Shown here piece by piece: positions 1 to 9,793 of a stretch of 59,242 nt of DNA (positions are counted from its first letter, which is position 1; every line of letters starts with the position of its first letter). A program made the translations under genes and the position numbers. The notes under the pieces were generated by a model, which had not been told where the DNA came from, did no database searches, and worked only from the letters and a program-made list of their open reading frames with translations. Source of the stretch: Blastopirellula sp. (GTDB lineage: Bacteria; Planctomycetota; Planctomycetia; Pirellulales; Pirellulaceae); the NCBI GenBank assembly GCA_002733575.1, contig NVWB01000017.1, forward strand, positions 1-59,242. The letters are read 5' to 3'.

Positions 1-1208
1 AAGCTGGAAGGGTGTTGGTTGTAGTGAGGGTAGTGCCAGAAGATGGCGTCTCGTTTCAGTTCGCCGGTTCCGGTTAGCAGTGGAACTAAACTCTCTCCGT
101 CGATGTGTTGATAGGGCCGTAGTGGCAAGCCTGCCGCTTCCAGAATGGTTGGGTAAAAGTCATTGCTGATCACGGGCGTGTGGTTCACGGAACCGGGTTG
201 GGTGTGGCCTAGCCATTGGATGATGGTTGGCACACGCAGGCCGCCTTCGTAGTTCGATCCTTTGTTGGCCCGCAGTGGTGCGTTGTCGGTTGCTTTGGCA
301 AAGCCGCCGTTGTCGCTGGTGAAAATCACGAGCGTGTTTTGATCTAGTTTCAGTTCCTTGAGCGTTCGCATCACGCGGCCTACGCTGTCGTCTACACTGG
401 CAACCATGGCGGCGTAATCGGTTTTGCCTTGGCGGTCTTTTTGCGGAACTTTTTCAAACTGCTTTTTTTTGTCTGGCTTGCCTTGCAGCGGAGAGTGAAC
501 TGCGTAGTGGGATAGCATCAGGAAGAACGGTTGGTCGGCACTTTCGCGGATAAATTTCTCGGCCTCTTCTGCGAGGCGGTCGACTAAGTAGTCGCCTTTT
601 TTGCCAGAGATTGGCGAGGATTTGATCAATTTCTTTCCGGTCGTTGGAATCGTCCAACTTCCTTCAAACGGATAGAAATAACTGCCAGGAGCCCCGTAGT
701 CGCGCCCGGCGATGTTGACATCGAAGCCTTGATGTTCGGGATAGTAATAGGGCAGGGGGCCAAGATGCCATTTTCCCATGAAGCCAGTGCGGTAACCGGC
801 CTCGCGCAGGGCTTCGGCAATCGTGATTTCTTCGAGCGGTAAGTTCGAAAGATACCGGGCTTCACGCAGCGGATATTTCTTTGCATCCCAGCGACCTGAC
901 GGCAACCATTGTGTTAATAACAATCGGGCCGGATACTTGCCGGTTAAAATGGCAGCCCTGGTGGGTGAACAAACATTGCAGGCCGCATAGCCATCGGTAA
1001 ATCGCATACCGCCTGCCGCCAGTTGATCGATATGAGGCGTTTGGTAATAAGTGCTGCCGTTGGCGCCGATATCGCTGTAGCCGAGGTCATCGATCAAGAT
1101 TAGAACCACATTCAATTTTGAAGCAGCATCGGGTGCAGATTCAGCAATTGAAGCAGTCAGCGGATAGAAGGCGAGAGCAAAGAGGGAAAGTTGTTTTATT
1201 GATAGCAT
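1..1208 (-). CDS. Secreted sulfatase (S1 family), partial
   Basis: Hydrolyses sulfate esters, probably on sulfated polysaccharides, after export. Starting at the ATG at 1208 the frame stays open to the window edge, giving 402 codons; the C-terminus is cut off. A signal peptide covers roughly residues 1-23. An early metal-binding Asp pair is seen in LILIDDLGYSDIG (Asp40-Asp41). The sulfatase signature CSPTRAAILTGKYP places the Cys to be converted to formylglycine at about residue 80, so this is a Cys-type enzyme needing a formylglycine-generating enzyme that is not in the window. GKWHLG and TSDNGG (a metal-ligand region) follow in the expected order. Large sulfatase repertoires are typical of Planctomycetota. 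The substrate cannot be told from this part. Confidence 0.93.
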   Translation of the reverse strand, partial: MLSIKQLSLFALAFYPLTASIAESAPDAASKLNVVLILIDDLGYSDIGANGSTYYQTPHIDQLAAGGMRFTDGYAACNVCSPTRAAILTGKYPARLLLTQWLPSGRWDAKKYPLREARYLSNLPLEEITIAEALREAGYRTGFMGKWHLGPLPYYYPEHQGFDVNIAGRDYGAPGSYFYPFEGSWTIPTTGKKLIKSSPISGKKGDYLVDRLAEEAEKFIRESADQPFFLMLSHYAVHSPLQGKPDKKKQFEKVPQKDRQGKTDYAAMVASVDDSVGRVMRTLKELKLDQNTLVIFTSDNGGFAKATDNAPLRANKGSNYEGGLRVPTIIQWLGHTQPGSVNHTPVISNDFYPTILEAAGLPLRPYQHIDGESLVPLLTGTGELKRDAIFWHYPHYNQHPSS

Positions 1209-1393
1209 GATAGGATTACCATATTGTTGGGAAGCAATTTTCGATAATTGGCATTATAACAGCCTGAAATCAGTAAATCTTCACCCTTGTCCAATAAATT
1301 GCTTTGCCAGAGAAAACCAGTTCAGTGTTTAGATCGTCTATTCTGGTACGGCTCAGTCCGTTGATCAATGGTTCGTTTTTTAGGAGCACTACC

Positions 1394-2305
1394 ATGTGGC
1401 GATGTTTTTCTTCCCTTAGCTTGGCAATTCTGTTTACGACTCAACTAGTGGCTGCTGACACTGTTGAGACGCGACCCAATGGTGTGTACCGCGCCGGATA
1501 TGGGAACAAAGGAACCGAATATCCACGCAGCGATGAAGGAACCGGGACAGTACGTTTGGGTAAGCTAATTAGTGATCAGATTAAGGACGTTGAAATTATT
1601 TCGCTGTCGAATGACAACGAATTATTCCGGATGAATTTTAAGTCGCGTGTGCCGAGTACGGTCGACCCTGATTTTCGGTACATGGCCGTCTGTATCAATA
1701 ACTGTGTGATGCCCATTTGGAGTCAAGCTGAACCAAAATTGCCCGACTCTATGGTTCAACTCGGAGCACGAATCCAAGGCAAAAAAGTAATGCAGAAAAT
1801 TGCCATTGCCTACGACATAAAGCCCCAGTTGCGCAAACACCCTGGTCATAAGTTTTTAGTTCATTGGGTTTTGGATAAAAAGGAATATGCGCCTGGCGAA
1901 AAAATTGATGTGACACTTCGGATTACGAATGTCGGAAAGAAGCCATTTTGGTTTCGTCGCGGAGGTATGAATCGTGCAGCACGAGACCAACAGTTTGCTT
2001 TTGTTGCCATGCGTAGCTATGGAAACGGGAAGCCTGTGCCTGATATTGGCGATGGAAATAACTTTGGCGGGATATCACAGCAATTGAAAGTAGAACCGGG
2101 AAAGTCCTTGGAGATACCGATCCAACTTAATCTCTGGTTCAAACTAGATACGCCTGATACCTATCAAGTGACTGGAATTTACCGAATGCCGATCGGAAGT
2201 GGCGATGGCAAGTACGGAACTGTCTGGGATGATTTTGCCGTGGGAGAGTTTAAGGTGGTGATCACCGAAAAGAAAGAAGAGAAGAAATCAGATAAACCGA
2301 CTTAA
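1394..2305 (+). CDS. Secreted protein with Ig-like fold, function unknown
   Basis: A 303-residue protein when started at the ATG at 1394, which has a good AGGAG ribosome-binding site nine bases upstream and begins directly with a signal peptide (MWRCFSSLSLAILFTTQL, cleavage near VAA). An upstream in-frame ATG at 1304 would bury the signal sequence and is less likely. The second half, about residues 160-290, has the alternating pattern of a beta-sandwich (YAPGEKIDVTLRITNVGKKP and later IPIQLNLWFKL, YQVTGIYRMP). This resembles immunoglobulin-like or BsuPI-type domains of secreted proteins. The C-terminus is Lys/Glu-rich. The gene stands alone, divergent from the sulfatase. No catalytic motif is visible, so no function is assigned. 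Confidence 0.75.
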   Translation: MWRCFSSLSLAILFTTQLVAADTVETRPNGVYRAGYGNKGTEYPRSDEGTGTVRLGKLISDQIKDVEIISLSNDNELFRMNFKSRVPSTVDPDFRYMAVCINNCVMPIWSQAEPKLPDSMVQLGARIQGKKVMQKIAIAYDIKPQLRKHPGHKFLVHWVLDKKEYAPGEKIDVTLRITNVGKKPFWFRRGGMNRAARDQQFAFVAMRSYGNGKPVPDIGDGNNFGGISQQLKVEPGKSLEIPIQLNLWFKLDTPDTYQVTGIYRMPIGSGDGKYGTVWDDFAVGEFKVVITEKKEEKKSDKPT

Positions 2306-2669
2306 ACAAATCATCGAGACAGACTCGATTTAAATCCCTAGAGTTCCTCTAGTCAACCAAAAGCTACGATAACGCAACTCTTATCTTCGGCGATCATTAT
2401 AGGCGTTACAGTTTACCTGATGATCAAAGAAGAAATGCGGTATTCTTAGTGGCAATACGGTCCTTTATCGGCTGTCTAACACGTAGCTATATGTGATAGC
2501 AGGCGGTTGGTTGAACTGTCTCACCAACCGGAATAACCGTACTCTTCCAACTGAGATTCACCGCTGATTCGTATTGAAGTTTACTTTTTCATATTCTCGC
2601 TCCCCCTAGTCCGGTCGATGAACGATTGCATACGGATAGCTGTAAAAAGTAATGGGCAGGAGACCATTC
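2306..2669. other. Intergenic stretch with one hairpin
   Basis: There is no convincing gene here. An 8-bp perfect inverted repeat (CGGTTGGT at 2504-2511 with ACCAACCG at 2523-2530, 11-base loop) is the only structure I see. It has no T-run, so it is not a clear terminator. The stretch is the 5' region of the TonB receptor gene; I did not recognise a riboswitch. Confidence 0.4.
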
Positions 2670-4856
2670 ATGAATCAGGAAAAATCATTAGGCATAAGCC
2701 TACAGTTATGGACAGATCGCAAGCCTTTAGGTTGGGTGGCCATTTTTCTAGTTGTAGCGATTGTATCGACTTCTAGTGCCCAGGAATATCTGGAGCCCAC
2801 ACCGAACACTCTATTAAATCAAGTTCCCAACTATCCTAACACCTCTTCCATTCCACAACCGCCAATACCCACAATTGAAGCCAGTCCCAACCTTTTCACC
2901 GCAACCGATAGTGATCTTGGTGACTTAGATGATCTGCTCAATGCAGACCTTGATCAACTTAGCCAGGCGGATGTTCTTGTGCCGGCTTTTGATGAAGAAG
3001 TAACCACGGTATCACGCCAAGAGAGCACGATTGGTCGTTCTCCAGCGGCCGTGTATGTGATCACAAATGAGATGATTCGCCGCAGTGGATCAAGATCCAT
3101 TCCTGATGCGTTACGATTGGCGCCTGGGGTTCAAGTGGCACGTATTGATGCCAACAAATGGGCGATTTCTATCCGTGGATTCAATCAACGTTTTTCCAAT
3201 AAACTGCTGGTGCAGATTGATGGACGTACCGTTTACACACCGCTGTTCGGTGGTGTGTTTTGGGACATTCAAGATGTGTTGCTGGAAGATGTAGAACGAA
3301 TAGAAATCATCCGTGGACCGGGTGCGACAGTATGGGGAGCCAATGCGGTCAACGGCGTGATCAATATCCTCACGAAAAATTCGAGCGATACTAAAGGCAT
3401 TTTTGCCGAAGGAGGCGGAGGCAATCAGCAAGGGTTTGCTTCGGCACGTGTCGGCAATCGAACTCAAGATGTGGATTGGCGCGTTTATGGAAAATGGTTT
3501 GATCAAGGACCAGGTTTGTCAGCCGATGGAACTCATAGTGATGACTGGAGAATGGGACGCGTAGGATTTCGTATGGACTGGAGCCCTAATTGCTGTGATA
3601 CCTTGACGCTACAAGGCGATCTCTTTGATGGAAGAGTAGGTCAGTATCAAAAGTTTGCAGTCCCGCCTCCGACACGAGAAATCACAACCGCAGTAGATTC
3701 AACAGGTTCTGGTGGCAATGGATTATTCCGTTGGACACGCGATCTTGGCTGTGATTCTGATTGGTCACTTCAGCTTTACTATGATCGTACTGAAATTCTA
3801 AATCAAGTGACACGTTTCAGTGAACATCGAGACACATATGATCTTGATTTTCAATATCATAAGCGACTGAATTCTCGTCACGATTTGATTTGGGGGCTTG
3901 GCTATCGTAATACCACCGATCAAATTCAAGAATCGTTTGATCTTCAATTTATGGATTTAGGGCAAGAGAACCGAATCTATAGCACATTTATTCAAGACGA
4001 AATTACCTTGATTGAAGACACACTGGCATTGACCCTTGGTTCCAAGTTCTCAAACAATGACTTCACCGGATTTGAAATTCAACCCACGGCACGCCTACTG
4101 TACACTCCGACTGATCGCAAAACTTATTGGGCCTCGATCTCGCGTGCCGTTCGTACACCTTCTCGGGTTCTCGATGATGTTCGAGTATTTCAAGAGCGTT
4201 CTGGTATCTACCAACAAATAAACGGCAATAGTGGGGTAAACTCGGAGCAACTATTGGCTTTGGAAGCCGGTTATCGAACTGCCCCATCTGACGAACTCTT
4301 TTTCGATGTAGCGATGTTTTACAATATGTACGAAGATTTATCTGTTTTTAGTGTTAGTTCACCAGGAGTTGACGCTGAAACGGGATATGCAGTTATTCCG
4401 GTTACTCTAGTGAACGGTGCGGATGCCCAAAGTTATGGTTTTGAATTGAGTTCAACTTGGGAAGTGAACTCATGCTGGACACTACGAAGTGCCTATAGTT
4501 TTCTTTCGATTGATATGCATCCCGATACTTCCATCATTACAACTAAAGCAAGTGATGCTGAAGGTCAGAGCCCCAGGAATCAGTTTTTTCTCCACTCTTC
4601 TTGGGACATTGCTTGCAATTGGGAGTTTGACTTGATTGGCCGCTACGTTGATTCCCTTTCAATTGAAAACGTGCCTAGCTATTTTGAATTAGATAGTCGA
4701 CTGGCTTGGCGACCGAGCGAGGTTTGGGAACTGTCTCTGACAGGTCGTAATCTGTTAGATAATGCCCACCCCGAGTTTGGCAGTGATGCTGGCATTGGCG
4801 TTTTTGCTACAGAAATTCGCCGAGAGTTATTTGGAGCGATCACGCTGCGTTATTAG
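2670..4856 (+). CDS. TonB-dependent receptor
   Basis: A 728-residue outer-membrane receptor that would import or sense a ligand using TonB energy. The ATG at 2670 is preferred over the one at 2652 because CAGGAGACC sits just upstream of it and the signal peptide follows. After a Pro-rich linker, the plug domain starts near residue 115 with EVTTVSRQESTIGRSPAAVY and contains IRGFNQRF, VQIDGRTVY and IEIIRGPGATVWGANAVNGV, all plug hallmarks. The rest is beta-barrel and the last residue is aromatic (ITLRY). The plug type (SPAAVYVIT... DALRLAPGVQV) is the one usually found beside YfiR-like proteins and hybrid kinases, as here: the next two genes follow at 53 and 145 bases. The ligand is unknown; no cobalamin or iron control element was seen upstream. 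Confidence 0.93.
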   Translation: MNQEKSLGISLQLWTDRKPLGWVAIFLVVAIVSTSSAQEYLEPTPNTLLNQVPNYPNTSSIPQPPIPTIEASPNLFTATDSDLGDLDDLLNADLDQLSQADVLVPAFDEEVTTVSRQESTIGRSPAAVYVITNEMIRRSGSRSIPDALRLAPGVQVARIDANKWAISIRGFNQRFSNKLLVQIDGRTVYTPLFGGVFWDIQDVLLEDVERIEIIRGPGATVWGANAVNGVINILTKNSSDTKGIFAEGGGGNQQGFASARVGNRTQDVDWRVYGKWFDQGPGLSADGTHSDDWRMGRVGFRMDWSPNCCDTLTLQGDLFDGRVGQYQKFAVPPPTREITTAVDSTGSGGNGLFRWTRDLGCDSDWSLQLYYDRTEILNQVTRFSEHRDTYDLDFQYHKRLNSRHDLIWGLGYRNTTDQIQESFDLQFMDLGQENRIYSTFIQDEITLIEDTLALTLGSKFSNNDFTGFEIQPTARLLYTPTDRKTYWASISRAVRTPSRVLDDVRVFQERSGIYQQINGNSGVNSEQLLALEAGYRTAPSDELFFDVAMFYNMYEDLSVFSVSSPGVDAETGYAVIPVTLVNGADAQSYGFELSSTWEVNSCWTLRSAYSFLSIDMHPDTSIITTKASDAEGQSPRNQFFLHSSWDIACNWEFDLIGRYVDSLSIENVPSYFELDSRLAWRPSEVWELSLTGRNLLDNAHPEFGSDAGIGVFATEIRRELFGAITLRY

Positions 4857-4909
4857 AAAACCTTGAATTGACACCCACCATTATTTACTCCCTGAGTTAC
4901 TAAGAAAAC

Positions 4910-5518
4910 ATGTCACACCTGAAAACAGACAACCAAAACCAGCAAAGAAGTGCGAGGCGTAATCGGTACGCACTCCGCTTGCTGATTGGAATGTTCTGTG
5001 TTTTCTGGGTGGCCACATTCACTTCAGGTGCCACTGCCCAAGTGCCTGTGATCAATCGCGAGCCAACATTGAAAGCGGCGTATCTCTTTCATTTTACCAA
5101 TCCCAGATATGTTGACTGGCCTGAATTGCAAGTCGCACTGAACCCACCCTTTGTGATAGGAACCGTGGGAGACGATCCGGTAAATCCAATCTTGCAGGTC
5201 AAATCAGCAAAACGAATGGTTGGCAACCGAGCGATTCAGTATAAAAAAATAACTAAGCTGAATGACTGCCAGGGTTGTCAGATTATTTTCTTCTCAGGCA
5301 GCGCTAACCCGATAAAAACAGGACAATTGTTACAAGCGTTACAAGGGCAACCGATTCTTCTGGTGGGAGAACAACCAGGATTTCTCAACGCCGGGGGAAC
5401 GATCAACTACACCGTAAAAAATAATAGAATTAAGTTGCAAATTTCTATTAAGAACTCTAAGACGAATGGCCTGAAGATTGGCTCAGAACTTGCAAAATTG
5501 GCAGATATTGTCAACTAA
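4910..5518 (+). CDS. YfiR-like periplasmic protein (DUF4154)
   Basis: A 202-residue exported protein with a signal peptide at about residues 21-44 (LLIGMFCVFWVATFTSGATA). The body begins with EPTLKAAYLFHFTNPRYVDWP, the standard opening of YfiR/DUF4154 proteins. It continues with VIGTVGDDPVNPIL, a Cys pair in NDCQGCQIIFFS, ILLVGEQPGFLNAGGTINY and a basic end. In Pseudomonas, YfiR is a periplasmic repressor of the CHASE8-type diguanylate cyclase YfiN. Here the gene lies between a TonB receptor and a membrane kinase whose periplasmic part is YfiN-like in layout. I infer that it relays periplasmic redox or ligand state to the kinase. Confidence 0.85.
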   Translation: MSHLKTDNQNQQRSARRNRYALRLLIGMFCVFWVATFTSGATAQVPVINREPTLKAAYLFHFTNPRYVDWPELQVALNPPFVIGTVGDDPVNPILQVKSAKRMVGNRAIQYKKITKLNDCQGCQIIFFSGSANPIKTGQLLQALQGQPILLVGEQPGFLNAGGTINYTVKNNRIKLQISIKNSKTNGLKIGSELAKLADIVN

Positions 5519-5663
5519 TTCTTATATCGTGGCCTATTCTTTCTAACAACAGTTTCACATTGTGCAAGCTTATACTCATTTCTTGTAAGGCGAACTCAGG
5601 TATATCCTGTTTGCAGGAAATGCAATTGAATTACTGGACAGGGACTTTTACAGGCTCACAGCT

Positions 5664-7730
5664 ATGCGGTGTTTTCGTAACGCAACCATCAAAACTAAGC
5701 TAAACATCTTAACCACGGTGTCGGTTTCAACCGCCTTGGTGTTGAGTTGTACTGCGTTTCTTTATAACGACATTCGCAATCTTAAAACAGCCAAGCAACA
5801 GCAGGTTGCAGCCTTATCCAGAGTAATAGGTTGGAACACGATTTCAGCACTCGACTTCGGTCAACCGGAGCCGGCAGAGGAAACATTGGCTTCTCTCTCT
5901 CATCAGGAAAATATCGATCTCGCTGTGATTTACGATGAAAATGGTCAGGTGTTTGCCACCTATCCCAAACATATTGCTGAACAGCATCAACTGCCGCCAG
6001 TTGCTCCCCTGCCGGGTCAACATTTTTCTGAACGAGGTTACTTCGAAGTGACTCGTCCAATCATTCGAGATGCGAATCAGAAAGACTTAAGTCTACTTGC
6101 CATAGAAGATTCACTTGAATCAAATGGCAATTCATCGATAGTAGGAACAATCCTGCTGCGTTCCAGTACCAAGGACATTAATGCTCAAATCAGTCGCCAA
6201 TTATATTCAACCGGAATTGTGTTTGTTGTTGCTTTAGCGTTCGCATCAGGTATTGCTTGGTTACTTCAAAGAAACATCATTCGACCCATTACCGAATTGG
6301 TCAACGCTTCGCGTCATATTGCCAAGCACCAAGACTTCTCGTACCAAGTCGTAAAACATGGTGAAGATGAGCATGGTGAACTTTGTGATGCGTTTACTGC
6401 AATGTTTGTTGAAATAAAAAACAGTCGAGATCAACTACAAATTACACAAGATGAATTAGAACAACGCGTCTTGGATCGAACCGCCGAACTTTATTCGGCG
6501 ATGGAAAACGCACAGATCGCCAGCAAAGCAAAGAGCGATTTCTTGGCAAATATGAGCCATGAAATTCGTACCCCGATGACCGCCATCCTGGGCTACGCTG
6601 ATTTATTAGCAGTCGAAGAAGATGCCATTTCAGCAGAAGGCATTGAACGCATTCAAACCGTACAACGCAACAGCCAGCAACTTCTCGAAATCATCAACGA
6701 CATTCTCGATGTTTCAAAAATTGAAGCGGGCAAAATGGTGGTCGAAAACATCGACTGTTCCGTCTGTGAAGTTTTAGCAGATTTAACCTCGTTGCTACGC
6801 AGAAGAGCAATGGAAAAAGGTATCAAACTAGAGGTTGAGTACAAAGGGAAAATTCCAGAAATCATCCAATCTGATCCTACCAAAGTCAGACAATTGTTGA
6901 TGAACCTGATTGGCAATGCTGTTAAATTCACAAACGAAGGTCAGGTCAAGCTGATCGTCTCGATGGTGGAACAACCAAACAACCAATCTCCGATGTTGCA
7001 ATTTCAAGTCGAAGACACCGGTGTTGGCATGACCAAAGAGCAACTTGCCAACGTGTTTAATGCCTTCACACAAGCCGATGAATCGATGACACGGCGATTC
7101 GGAGGAACTGGTCTCGGGCTAACAATCAGTCGGGGCATCGCAGGCTTACTAGGCGGGTCACTTGAAGCGGAAAGCGAAGAGGGCGTAGGCAGCCGGTTTA
7201 CGGTCACTATACCTACCGGTGATTTGACTAATGTTCGCATGATCAAAAACTGCCGCGAAGTTCTGAAAAGTAAACCTAGCTCAATCAAAGATACGATTCA
7301 ACAAAATCAAAAATTGAATGGGCGAATACTGCTTGTGGAAGATGGTTTAGACAATCAACGGCTCATCTCATTTATTCTGAAAAAAGCAGGGGCAGAAGTG
7401 AGTGTGGCCGACAATGGTAAAATTGGCAAAGAGATGGCCTTAGAGGCGTGGAGATTAGGGCTGCCTTACAACATGATTCTAATGGACATGCAGATGCCTG
7501 TATTAGACGGGTATTCGGCAACAGCCCATTTGCGACAGGCCGACTACGAACTTCCCATCATTGCACTCACCGCACATGCAATGACCACCGAACGTAAAAA
7601 ATGTATGGCGGCTGGTTGCGACGATTTCTTTACCAAGCCAGTAGATCGCACCGAATTAATTGAGCTATCAAGAAAATGGGTTGCTAAGGGGATTTCTCTT
7701 GAGGCAAAGCAATCAGACAAGCTAATCTAA
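5664..7730 (+). CDS. Hybrid sensor histidine kinase with CHASE8-like sensor
   Basis: A 688-residue inner-membrane sensor kinase. In order: a membrane segment at about residues 13-33; a periplasmic sensor of about 140 residues; a second membrane segment at about 177-198; HAMP; a short coiled coil ([19 protein letters not shown]); HisKA with [14 protein letters not shown] (phospho-acceptor His299); an ATPase domain with N-box [16 protein letters not shown]1 DTGVGM and G2 GGTGLGL; and a C-terminal receiver with [19 protein letters not shown] (phospho-acceptor Asp608) and the conserved Lys in FFTKPVD. The sensor layout resembles CHASE8 of YfiN. The kinase lacks an output domain beyond its receiver, and no Hpt protein or response regulator lies in the window, so the downstream partner is elsewhere. 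It forms a probable functional unit with the two genes upstream. Confidence 0.93.
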   Translation: MRCFRNATIKTKLNILTTVSVSTALVLSCTAFLYNDIRNLKTAKQQQVAALSRVIGWNTISALDFGQPEPAEETLASLSHQENIDLAVIYDENGQVFATYPKHIAEQHQLPPVAPLPGQHFSERGYFEVTRPIIRDANQKDLSLLAIEDSLESNGNSSIVGTILLRSSTKDINAQISRQLYSTGIVFVVALAFASGIAWLLQRNIIRPITELVNASRHIAKHQDFSYQVVKHGEDEHGELCDAFTAMFVEIKNSRDQLQITQDELEQRVLDRTAELYSAMENAQIASKAKSDFLANMSHEIRTPMTAILGYADLLAVEEDAISAEGIERIQTVQRNSQQLLEIINDILDVSKIEAGKMVVENIDCSVCEVLADLTSLLRRRAMEKGIKLEVEYKGKIPEIIQSDPTKVRQLLMNLIGNAVKFTNEGQVKLIVSMVEQPNNQSPMLQFQVEDTGVGMTKEQLANVFNAFTQADESMTRRFGGTGLGLTISRGIAGLLGGSLEAESEEGVGSRFTVTIPTGDLTNVRMIKNCREVLKSKPSSIKDTIQQNQKLNGRILLVEDGLDNQRLISFILKKAGAEVSVADNGKIGKEMALEAWRLGLPYNMILMDMQMPVLDGYSATAHLRQADYELPIIALTAHAMTTERKKCMAAGCDDFFTKPVDRTELIELSRKWVAKGISLEAKQSDKLI

Positions 7731-7742
7731 GTTGGTGATCAA

Positions 7743-9059
7743 CTAAGCTTGCTCTTCGCCCATTTTAATTTGCACCAGCGGTTGCTCGGGTTCCTTCGTC
7801 TCTGGATTCAACGCGTTGCCATCAGGCCCAATGGTTGGCTGCCAGTTCTCTAACTTGAAGTGCTTTCCATACTTTCCATAGTCATGAAATGCATACTTCT
7901 TGAGCAACCAGTAGACCCAGCTTTTCTCTGGAACTTCTTTGCCTGGATTGAATTGGGAAGGGTTCGAGACCAGATCGTCCAGCTCTTGATACGCTTCGTT
8001 GCGTACTGTGGTATCTTTGGCATCATGCTTTTTGGCGAAGTCACTTAGTAAATCTGGTCGTTCTAAAATGATACAGCCACGGGTATGTTCTGCCGCCAGA
8101 TCACGAAAGTCACTTAAGAACTTCGACTCATTAAACACATCTTTCAGCGGACGTTCATCGTAGATCGATTCCTTCGCAAACTGAATCACCGGGCAAGGCT
8201 CGATGTCTCCGTAAGGGCTGATATGATGGGTAAAACCAGTGGCCGCAGGACACAACGCATTGCCATCGGCATCGTAATAGGCATCGATAATGGCAATCGG
8301 TTTCTTGGCTCGCATCTCGACCACAAACTTACGGGCTTCGTATTGTTGTTGCGGCGTAAGTGCCAGTTGTGGATTCGGCTCTGGCCCTACCACGCGATAG
8401 ATATGATACCAAGTGTAAAACACGCCCATCTCAATCAGACGATCGACCCAGGCTTCCTGCAATAGATCATCGAAATTACTTTGACACAAACTAGTGCAAA
8501 CCCCGGTCAACAGTTTATTGTTGACGCAGTTCTGGATGCCTTCCATGGACTTGCTATAAACATCGCCTTTGCCGCCGCGACGCTCGTCACTCACAATCTC
8601 TGAGCCTTCGATGCTGATCAGCGGAGTCACATTGCCCAGCTTGCGAAGTTCTTTGGCCACTTCATCCGTAATGAATTGTCCATTGGTGAAGACTTGAAAA
8701 TATGCGTCAGGATGCCGACGAAAGATCTCTAGCAGATCCGCGTGCATAAAAGGTTCGCCACCCAAGATGCCGAAGAACGAGTTGCCCATCGCTTTGGCTT
8801 GATTTAACAGGTTGTCCATCGCATCGAGATCAATCTTCTCTTGCTTGGCAGCCACATCAACCCAACAGCCCTGACAGCGTAAGTTACAACTGTTGATCAC
8901 CGAGATATACAAGAACGGCGGAAAGATCTCACCCCGCTTCAAGCGTGCCTTATGCTTCATAATCGACCGCAGGCCTTTGAAGCCCATCAGCCACATGAAT
9001 TTCGCCACCAAACGCTTATCGGTTTCTAATAAGGCCCGTTTGGCCATTTTCAAATACAT
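7743..9059 (-). CDS. Radical SAM protein with SPASM-like C-terminus
   Basis: A 438-residue cytoplasmic iron-sulfur enzyme. The radical SAM cluster motif is CNLRCQGC (CX3CX2C), after the strand FLYISVINS, followed by GILGGEPF (the GGEP motif binding the methionine amine of SAM). A later Cys set (ALCPAATGFTHHISPYGDIEPCPV) resembles the auxiliary-cluster region of SPASM or HpnH-type proteins. An N-terminal basic helix precedes the barrel, and the C-terminal 100 residues are charged and unlike the core. The start at 9059 is plausible (GAGAGA upstream); the Met at 9047 is an alternative. The gene converges on the kinase with a 12-base gap. The substrate is unknown; hopanoid chemistry or peptide/cofactor modification are possibilities only. 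Confidence 0.88.
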   Translation of the reverse strand: MYLKMAKRALLETDKRLVAKFMWLMGFKGLRSIMKHKARLKRGEIFPPFLYISVINSCNLRCQGCWVDVAAKQEKIDLDAMDNLLNQAKAMGNSFFGILGGEPFMHADLLEIFRRHPDAYFQVFTNGQFITDEVAKELRKLGNVTPLISIEGSEIVSDERRGGKGDVYSKSMEGIQNCVNNKLLTGVCTSLCQSNFDDLLQEAWVDRLIEMGVFYTWYHIYRVVGPEPNPQLALTPQQQYEARKFVVEMRAKKPIAIIDAYYDADGNALCPAATGFTHHISPYGDIEPCPVIQFAKESIYDERPLKDVFNESKFLSDFRDLAAEHTRGCIILERPDLLSDFAKKHDAKDTTVRNEAYQELDDLVSNPSQFNPGKEVPEKSWVYWLLKKYAFHDYGKYGKHFKLENWQPTIGPDGNALNPETKEPEQPLVQIKMGEEQA

Positions 9060-9327
9060 TCGCAGTCTCTCAATTACACAATAGAAGCACAGGAGTAATA
9101 GCGCTTATTCTACCACGAAGCGACGAAAAAGACAGCAAGCCACTCATCGCTTCCCTATAGTACGGACTAGTGGGAAGCACAGATTGCTTAGGGGCAAAAC
9201 TTTCTTTCGAGCATTTCTAGAGGTTGCCGTGCCGAGTTTCAATGAATGATTGGCTCAAATTGTGGCCGTGCTTTCTAGGACCATCTCTTCTTCTCAGGAT
9301 GGCATGATCCAGATTGATTCTTTTTTT

Positions 9328-9413
9328 AGTCCCGAAAGGGACGAAGTCACCTAGCCTGTGGATTTATCCCCAGGAGAATGGAAATCCGAAATCTCAAAGC
9401 CCCGGCTGGGGCG
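9328..9413 (+). repeat. Three-hairpin repeat element, copy A
   Basis: An 86-base element made of three hairpins in series: GTCCC-GAAA-GGGAC with a GNRA-type loop, an imperfect stem CCTGTGG/CCCCAGG around a six-base loop, and GCCCC-GGCT-GGGGC. An inverted copy of nearly the same length lies 97 bases downstream. The matched order, spacing and loops show a conserved mobile or structural element rather than a simple terminator. Confidence 0.75.
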
Positions 9414-9510
9414 ATATCGACTCAATACGCCATTTTCAAGCTATAAAACGATGCTATTTCTACCTCGAATCGGCAATTAGAGGTCAAAACACCCTTGATT
9501 CGTCCGATGT

Positions 9511-9597
9511 CGCCCCATCCGGGGCTTTCTTGAGTCGCGGCAACTCGACTCCAGGGGATGAATCCCCTGGCTACATGATATCGTCCCTTACGGGACT
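9511..9597 (-). repeat. Three-hairpin repeat element, copy B (inverted)
   Basis: Read on the minus strand this repeats copy A: GTCCC-GTAA-GGGAC (again a GNRA-type loop), then CCAGGGG/CCCCTGG, then GCCCC-GGAT-GGGGC. The third base pair of the middle stem is A-T here and T-A in copy A, a compensatory change, and the mismatch of copy A is repaired. The two copies together could pair into one very long hairpin. Confidence 0.75.
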
Positions 9598-9793
9598 GAG
9601 AAAACTTGGATACAAAGGAACGCTTTTCGTGAATACTCGGAATACGGAAATTAAAAATGCTCTGGAAGAGACTGGAATTGCTCTGCCGGTTCGGCTAGAA
9701 TGCAAATTACTTGTTGGACCAACTATTGTTTCAACCATTGGGGTTTTCACTGAATTCCGGCAGAAAACCTTCCTTCCTATAGCGAGCTGTTTC

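Larger units (their letters stand above)
9060..9793. other. Long intergenic region carrying two inverted repeat elements
   Basis: No real gene is seen between the radical SAM start and the DUF3311 gene. An accidental open frame from 9314 runs through the repeats into DUF3311, but its N-terminal 160 residues simply translate palindromes. The two structured elements are listed separately. Confidence 0.6.

Noticed and set aside
2306..2669. Riboswitch (for example cobalamin) before the TonB receptor
   Set aside because: No conserved riboswitch core was found; only a simple 8-bp hairpin is present.
3111..3506. 131-codon minus-strand frame opposite the TonB receptor
   Set aside because: Antisense to the conserved plug domain; no features.
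9314..9793. N-terminal 160-codon extension of the DUF3311 frame
   Set aside because: It translates two inverted hairpin elements; DUF3311 proteins begin at the Met at 9794 and no family matches the extension.
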